8,113 bases of DNA, from NCBI GenBank assembly GCA_905215405.1, contig CAJMQE010000125.1:1-8113 (forward strand), in the 5' to 3' direction. The notes below the pieces were generated by a model that saw only the letters and a program-made list of their open reading frames with translations, ran no database searches and had not been told where the DNA came from. Of the stretch, positions 4,946 through 8,113 are shown one piece after another. Source of the DNA: an uncultured bacterium (lineage in GTDB: Bacteria > Bacillota > Clostridia > Lachnospirales > Lachnospiraceae). The number at the start of each line of letters is the position of its first letter. The first letter of the stretch is position 1. The translations under genes and the position numbers were made by a program.

Positions 4946-6289
4946 ATGAAGAACTTAGATTTAAAAATGCATATTAAAACTGATATTATCATCGTAGGAA
5001 GTGGTGTTGCCGGACTCTTCTGTGCCCTTAATCTTCCCAGAGACAAACGAATCCTGATCATTACAAAAGATGATGTCGAGAACAGTGATTCTTTTCTTGC
5101 ACAGGGTGGAATCTGCATGCTTCGCAACGATGCTGACTATGACAGCTATTTTGAAGATACCATGCGAGCTGGTCACTATAAAAACAACAAGGAATCCGTG
5201 GATATTATGATTCGCTCTTCCCAGGACATTATCCATGATCTGATTCATTTTGGTGTAGAATTTGAACATACAAAAGACGGAAAGCTCGCTTTCACAAGAG
5301 AAGGTGCGCACTCCAGACCTCGTATTCTTTTCCATGAAGATGTGACAGGCAAGGAAATCACGAGCAAACTTCTTGCAAAGGTCAAAACTCTTCCAAATGT
5401 TACAATTTCAGAGCATATTACCATGCTGGATATCATTTCACAAAATAACACCTGCTATGGAGTTGTCTGTCAGACTCCGGATCACAAAATCATTACCCTG
5501 GAAGCAAATTATACAGTCTGGGCATGCGGCGGGATTGGTGGCCTCTATGAACACTCTACCAATTTCAGACATCTGACAGGAGATGCGCTTGGTATTGCCC
5601 TAAATAACGATATCCGCCTGCAGAATATCGATTACATTCAGATTCATCCAACCACTCTTTATTCCAAAAAACCCGGCAGAAGATTTTTAATTTCTGAGTC
5701 GGTACGCGGAGAAGGTGCTATCCTTCTGAACGCAGATAAAGAGCGTTTTGTCGATGAACTGCTTCCAAGAGATGTGGTAACAAATGAAATCCATAAGCAG
5801 ATGGAACTCGATCATACGGACCATGTTTGGTTATCCATGGCTCCAATTGACAATAGAACTATTCGCAACCATTTTCCAAATATCTACCAGCACTGTCTGG
5901 AAGAAGGTTACGATGTTACGAAAGAGTGCATCCCGGTTGTTCCAGCCCAGCATTATTTTATGGGTGGAGTTGATGTTGACCGCTACAGCAAAACTTCCAT
6001 GGAACAGCTTTATGCAATTGGTGAAACCAGCTGCAATGGCGTGCATGGTGCAAACAGACTGGCCAGCAATTCCCTTCTGGAAAGCCTTGTATTTGCAAAA
6101 CGTGCCGCAAAGCAGATGACGGAGCATTTCAAGGAGACTGTTGTATCCGATGCTGTTGTAAACAGCGTCGATACAGACAGTTATCGTGATTACAGACATT
6201 TACAGAAAAAATATAAAGAAGCTATTTTCAAAGAGATAGAAAGGATGAAGGAAATTCATGAACGAGATAACGATGAAGTTAAATGCTGA
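4946..6289 (+). CDS. nadB: L-aspartate oxidase
   Basis: 447 residues, FAD flavoprotein of the succinate dehydrogenase/fumarate reductase family; it oxidises L-aspartate to iminoaspartate, the first step of de novo NAD synthesis. In an anaerobe fumarate rather than oxygen is the likely electron acceptor (inference). Visible features: the dinucleotide motif GSGVAG (18-23), LAQGGI (51-56), REGAHSRPR (118-126), ACGGIGGLY (193-201), IHPTTLY (233-239), LPRDVV (273-278), QHYFMGG (335-341) and GANRLASNSLLE (368-379). Active-site residues corresponding to E. coli E121, H244, R290, H351 and R386 fit E119, H234, R275, H336 and R371. It is about 90 residues shorter than the E. coli enzyme, with a reduced C-terminal helical part. 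GAGG lies 5 nt before the start. It overlaps nadC by 32 bp. Confidence 0.95.
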   Translation: MKNLDLKMHIKTDIIIVGSGVAGLFCALNLPRDKRILIITKDDVENSDSFLAQGGICMLRNDADYDSYFEDTMRAGHYKNNKESVDIMIRSSQDIIHDLIHFGVEFEHTKDGKLAFTREGAHSRPRILFHEDVTGKEITSKLLAKVKTLPNVTISEHITMLDIISQNNTCYGVVCQTPDHKIITLEANYTVWACGGIGGLYEHSTNFRHLTGDALGIALNNDIRLQNIDYIQIHPTTLYSKKPGRRFLISESVRGEGAILLNADKERFVDELLPRDVVTNEIHKQMELDHTDHVWLSMAPIDNRTIRNHFPNIYQHCLEEGYDVTKECIPVVPAQHYFMGGVDVDRYSKTSMEQLYAIGETSCNGVHGANRLASNSLLESLVFAKRAAKQMTEHFKETVVSDAVVNSVDTDSYRDYRHLQKKYKEAIFKEIERMKEIHERDNDEVKC

Positions 6290-7109
6290 TCATCTGATCA
6301 GACTGGCACTCCAGGAGGATATCACCAGTGAAGATGTCACAACAAATGCCATCATGCATGAAGCATGTCAGGGCCATGTACAGCTTCTATGCAAACAGGA
6401 TGGTATCATTGCCGGCCTCGATGTATTTAAACGTGTTTTCGAACTGCTTGATGATACATTTCAGATGAAATGTAATGTAGCAGACGGTGACGAAATTAAG
6501 AAAGGCCAGCTTCTGGCTGAAATGACTGGCGATATCCGCGCGCTGCTCTCTGGCGAACGTACTGCACTGAATTATCTACAGCGCATGAGCGGTGTTGCGA
6601 CCTATACCCACAATATTGCAATTTTACTGAAGGGCTCTTCCACGAAATTACTGGATACCAGAAAAACGACACCAAATAATAGAATTTTCGAGAAATACGC
6701 TGTCCGTATCGGCGGTGGAAATAACCACAGATACAACCTTTCAGATGGCGTTCTCTTAAAGGATAATCATATTGGTGCTGCCGGTGGTGTCCGTGAAGCT
6801 GTAACAATGGCAAAAGAATATGCTCCATTTGTTCGTAAGATCGAAGTAGAAGTAGAAAATCTGGATATGGTGCGCGAAGCTGTTGCTGCCGGAGCAGATA
6901 TCATTATGCTCGACAATATGGATCACGACATGATGAAAGAGGCAATTCAGATCATTGATGGCCGTGCGGAAACAGAATGTTCCGGCAATGTCACAATTGA
7001 AAATGTAGGAAGTCTCAAAGATCTCGGTGTCGATTACATATCCTGCGGTGCACTGACGCATTCTGCACCAATTCTCGACCTTTCCATGAAAAATCTTCAT
7101 GCCCTGTAG
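6258..7109 (+). CDS. nadC: Nicotinate-nucleotide pyrophosphorylase (quinolinate phosphoribosyltransferase)
   Basis: 283 residues. It decarboxylates quinolinate and joins it to PRPP, giving nicotinate mononucleotide, CO2 and pyrophosphate. Motifs: ERTALN (100-105), DTRKTTP (133-139), GGGNNHR (152-158), LKDNHI (167-172), EVEVEN (196-201), MLDN (217-220) and the phosphate-binding end CGALTHSAP (263-271). R101, R135, K136, H157, R158 and K168 match the quinolinate/PRPP-binding set I recall from the Mycobacterium enzyme with a constant offset of four. The start is inside nadB, 32 bp before its stop, with AAGGA 5 nt upstream, so translation is probably coupled; Met6 is a less well supported alternative. 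No clear terminator follows. Confidence 0.97.
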   Translation: MNEITMKLNADHLIRLALQEDITSEDVTTNAIMHEACQGHVQLLCKQDGIIAGLDVFKRVFELLDDTFQMKCNVADGDEIKKGQLLAEMTGDIRALLSGERTALNYLQRMSGVATYTHNIAILLKGSSTKLLDTRKTTPNNRIFEKYAVRIGGGNNHRYNLSDGVLLKDNHIGAAGGVREAVTMAKEYAPFVRKIEVEVENLDMVREAVAAGADIIMLDNMDHDMMKEAIQIIDGRAETECSGNVTIENVGSLKDLGVDYISCGALTHSAPILDLSMKNLHAL

Positions 7110-7156
7110 TCCTGTATCCGTCAGTCTTTCTGCCCCTTTTCATTTCACGGGCATGA

Positions 7157-7185
7157 TTGTATTTGTCGTATTTTTATGATATAAA
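7157..7185 (+). promoter_or_regulatory. niaR promoter
   Basis: TTGTAT (7157-7162), 17 nt, TATAAA (7180-7185) preceded by TGA, an extended -10. An overlapping alternative is TTGTCG (7163-7168), 17 nt, TAATAT (7186-7191). No obvious copy of the nadA palindrome lies here, so niaR does not look strongly autorepressed. It may also receive read-through from nadC. Confidence 0.6.
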
Positions 7186-7215
7186 TAATATAGGATTCTG
7201 AAAGGAGATTTTATA

Positions 7216-7722
7216 GTGAACGGCGATGAAAGACGTCAGGAAATAATCAGCCTGATACAAAAAGAAAAAGTTCCTGTTTCTGGTACTGCACTTGCAAAGA
7301 AGCTCAATGTCAGCAGACAGCTGATTGTTCAAGACATAGCGCTCCTGCGTGCCTCCAGACATAATATAATCTCTACAAATAAAGGCTATATCATCACATC
7401 CGATGTTTCCTGCAAACGTGTCTTCAAAGTATGTCATACCGATGCAGAAATTGAAGATGAACTTGCCACAATTGTAGATCATGGTGGAAAAGTGATCGAT
7501 GTCTTTGTAGAACACAAAGTCTACGGACAATTCAAAGCTCCTCTTCCGATCAGTTCAAAACGGGATATTCTTCTTTTTATGAAGAGTATCGAAAATGGAG
7601 AAGCTACTCCACTGAAAAATGTAACATCCGGTTTCCATTATCATACCGTGGAAGCTGATTCTGAAGAAATTCTGGATGAAATCCAGGAAGCTCTTGCCCA
7701 ACGCGGTTATCTGCTCTCCTGA
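7216..7722 (+). CDS. niaR: NiaR (YrxA) nicotinate-responsive transcriptional repressor
   Basis: 168 residues. The N-terminal part (about 4-60) is a winged helix-turn-helix, with SGTALAKKLNVSRQLIVQDI (22-41) as the helix-turn-helix core. Residues about 70-167 form a 3H domain. The metal/ligand residues I recall from Thermotoga TM1602 (H79, E87, H146, H148) match H74, E82, H141 and H143 with a constant offset of five. NiaR represses NAD-synthesis and niacin-uptake genes when nicotinic acid is present. The start codon is GTG, with AGGAG 8 nt upstream. It lies 106 bp after nadC, has its own promoter, and probably acts on the palindrome at 3834-3859. A strong terminator follows. Confidence 0.95.
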   Translation: MNGDERRQEIISLIQKEKVPVSGTALAKKLNVSRQLIVQDIALLRASRHNIISTNKGYIITSDVSCKRVFKVCHTDAEIEDELATIVDHGGKVIDVFVEHKVYGQFKAPLPISSKRDILLFMKSIENGEATPLKNVTSGFHYHTVEADSEEILDEIQEALAQRGYLLS

Positions 7723-7737
7723 GACAAATAGATTTTC

Positions 7738-7767
7738 TAGAAACGTGCGCCGCCAGGCGCACAATAA
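7738..7767. repeat. Dispersed GC-rich hairpin repeat, copy 2
   Basis: Identical over 30 bp to the segment at 22-51, in the same orientation, including the GTGCGCC-GCCA-GGCGCAC hairpin (7745-7762). It starts 15 bp after the niaR stop codon and runs into the terminator hairpin, whose left arm begins at 7763 inside the repeat. Flanking bases differ from copy 1 on both sides, so the identity ends sharply at the repeat. Confidence 0.85.
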
Positions 7768-7808
7768 TAAAAGGTGATACCCGCATAGCGGTATCACCTT
7801 TTATTATT
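7763..7808. terminator. Strong bidirectional terminator after niaR
   Basis: A perfect 19-bp inverted repeat joins 7763-7781 to 7790-7808 around an 8-nt loop (7782-7789) that can itself form CGC/GCG pairs. The core is GGTGATACC/GGTATCACC, and the right arm ends TTTTATTATTTT. The mirrored A-rich left arm makes it workable on both strands. It ends the nad-niaR cluster. Confidence 0.88.
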
Positions 7809-7817
7809 TTGCAGATC

Positions 7818-8113
7818 AATGAAGCCCTCCGTTCATGTCCTTTGCCCTTCTTTCCCCCTTTACCTTCCAGCACGCTGGCTTCGCCAGCCGTGCGTCTCCT
7901 CCCATGAAATCCCCGCTCATGTCCTTCTTTTTTCCCCTTGCATTCCAGCACGCTGGCTTCGCCAGCCGTGCGTCCTCCCCCCCATGAAATCCCCGCTCAT
8001 GTCCTTCTTCCCCCCCTTACATTCCAGCACGCTGGCTTCGCCAGCCGTGCGTCCTCCCCCCATGAAATCCCCGCTCATGTCCTTCTTTTTTTCCCTTGCA
8101 TTCCAGCACGCTG
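7818..8113. repeat. Tandem repeat array with ~79-bp unit, truncated by window edge
   Basis: The word TTCCAGCACGCTGGCTTCGC starts at 7865, 7943, 8022 and 8101, so the period is 78, 79 and 79 bp. Each unit has a conserved stem-loop, GCACG-CTGGC, loop TTC, GCCAG-C-CGTGC with one bulged C (7870-7893, 7948-7971, 8027-8050), then a C-rich tract of variable length, CATGAAATCCCCGCTCATGT, and a C/T-rich stretch. The first unit (7818-7864) is diverged, and later units are nearly identical apart from homopolymer length. The period is not a multiple of three, so it is not a protein repeat. It continues past 8113. Confidence 0.9.

Noticed and set aside
7604..7951. 115-codon minus-strand frame from the tandem array into niaR
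   Set aside because: It crosses the strong terminator, is antisense to the niaR 3' end, and its repeat part changes frame from unit to unit.
7818..8113. CRISPR array
   Set aside because: The whole 79-bp unit is conserved; there are no unique spacers and no cas genes in the window.

Overview
The window looks like chromosomal DNA of an anaerobic gut Firmicute, most likely a Lachnospiraceae relative (Blautia/Ruminococcus/Dorea type). The reasons are moderate-GC genes with strong AGGAG-type ribosome binding sites, TATAAT promoters with extended -10 TG, a clostridial nadA-nadB-nadC-niaR cluster with a short NadB, a ThiW-type thiazole transporter, and a NYN-LOTUS protein. The genus is an inference from gene content only.

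Layout. The left edge (1-172) carries a GC-rich hairpin repeat and a bidirectional terminator. A leftward NYN-LOTUS putative ribonuclease gene follows (173-1207), with its own extended -10 promoter and a 9-bp-arm inverted repeat over it. Next are two leftward thiazole-salvage genes, thiM (1370-2287) and thiW (2412-3149). The large gap 3150-3988 lies between leftward thiW and the rightward nad genes. It holds, from right to left: the nadA promoter with a NiaR-like operator, a decayed tandem-repeat coding remnant, and a strong leftward promoter, GC-rich structured stretch and U-tailed hairpin that together look like a non-coding RNA gene of about 270 nt (or a thiW leader with attenuator). Rightward nadA (3989-4894), nadB (4946-6289) and nadC (6258-7109) form an operon. 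niaR (7216-7722), encoding the nicotinate-sensing repressor, follows with its own promoter. After niaR come a second copy of the left-edge hairpin repeat, a strong terminator, and a roughly 79-bp tandem repeat array that runs off the right edge.

How the genes work together. NadB oxidises aspartate to iminoaspartate. NadA, a [4Fe-4S] enzyme, condenses it with dihydroxyacetone phosphate to quinolinate, and NadC converts that to nicotinate mononucleotide. NiaR is expected to shut the operon off when nicotinate is available, and a 26-bp palindrome sits exactly over the nadA -35. ThiW imports hydroxyethylthiazole and ThiM phosphorylates it for thiamine synthesis. No TPP riboswitch is recognisable upstream of thiW; the unexplained RNA-like element occupies that place.

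The most interesting item is the promoter-structured body-terminator unit at 3257-3565 on the minus strand. Secondary items are the 12/36-bp repeat remnant beside it, the identical 30-bp hairpin repeats near the two ends of the cofactor block, the 79-bp array, the extended ThiW, and the altered active-site loop of ThiM.
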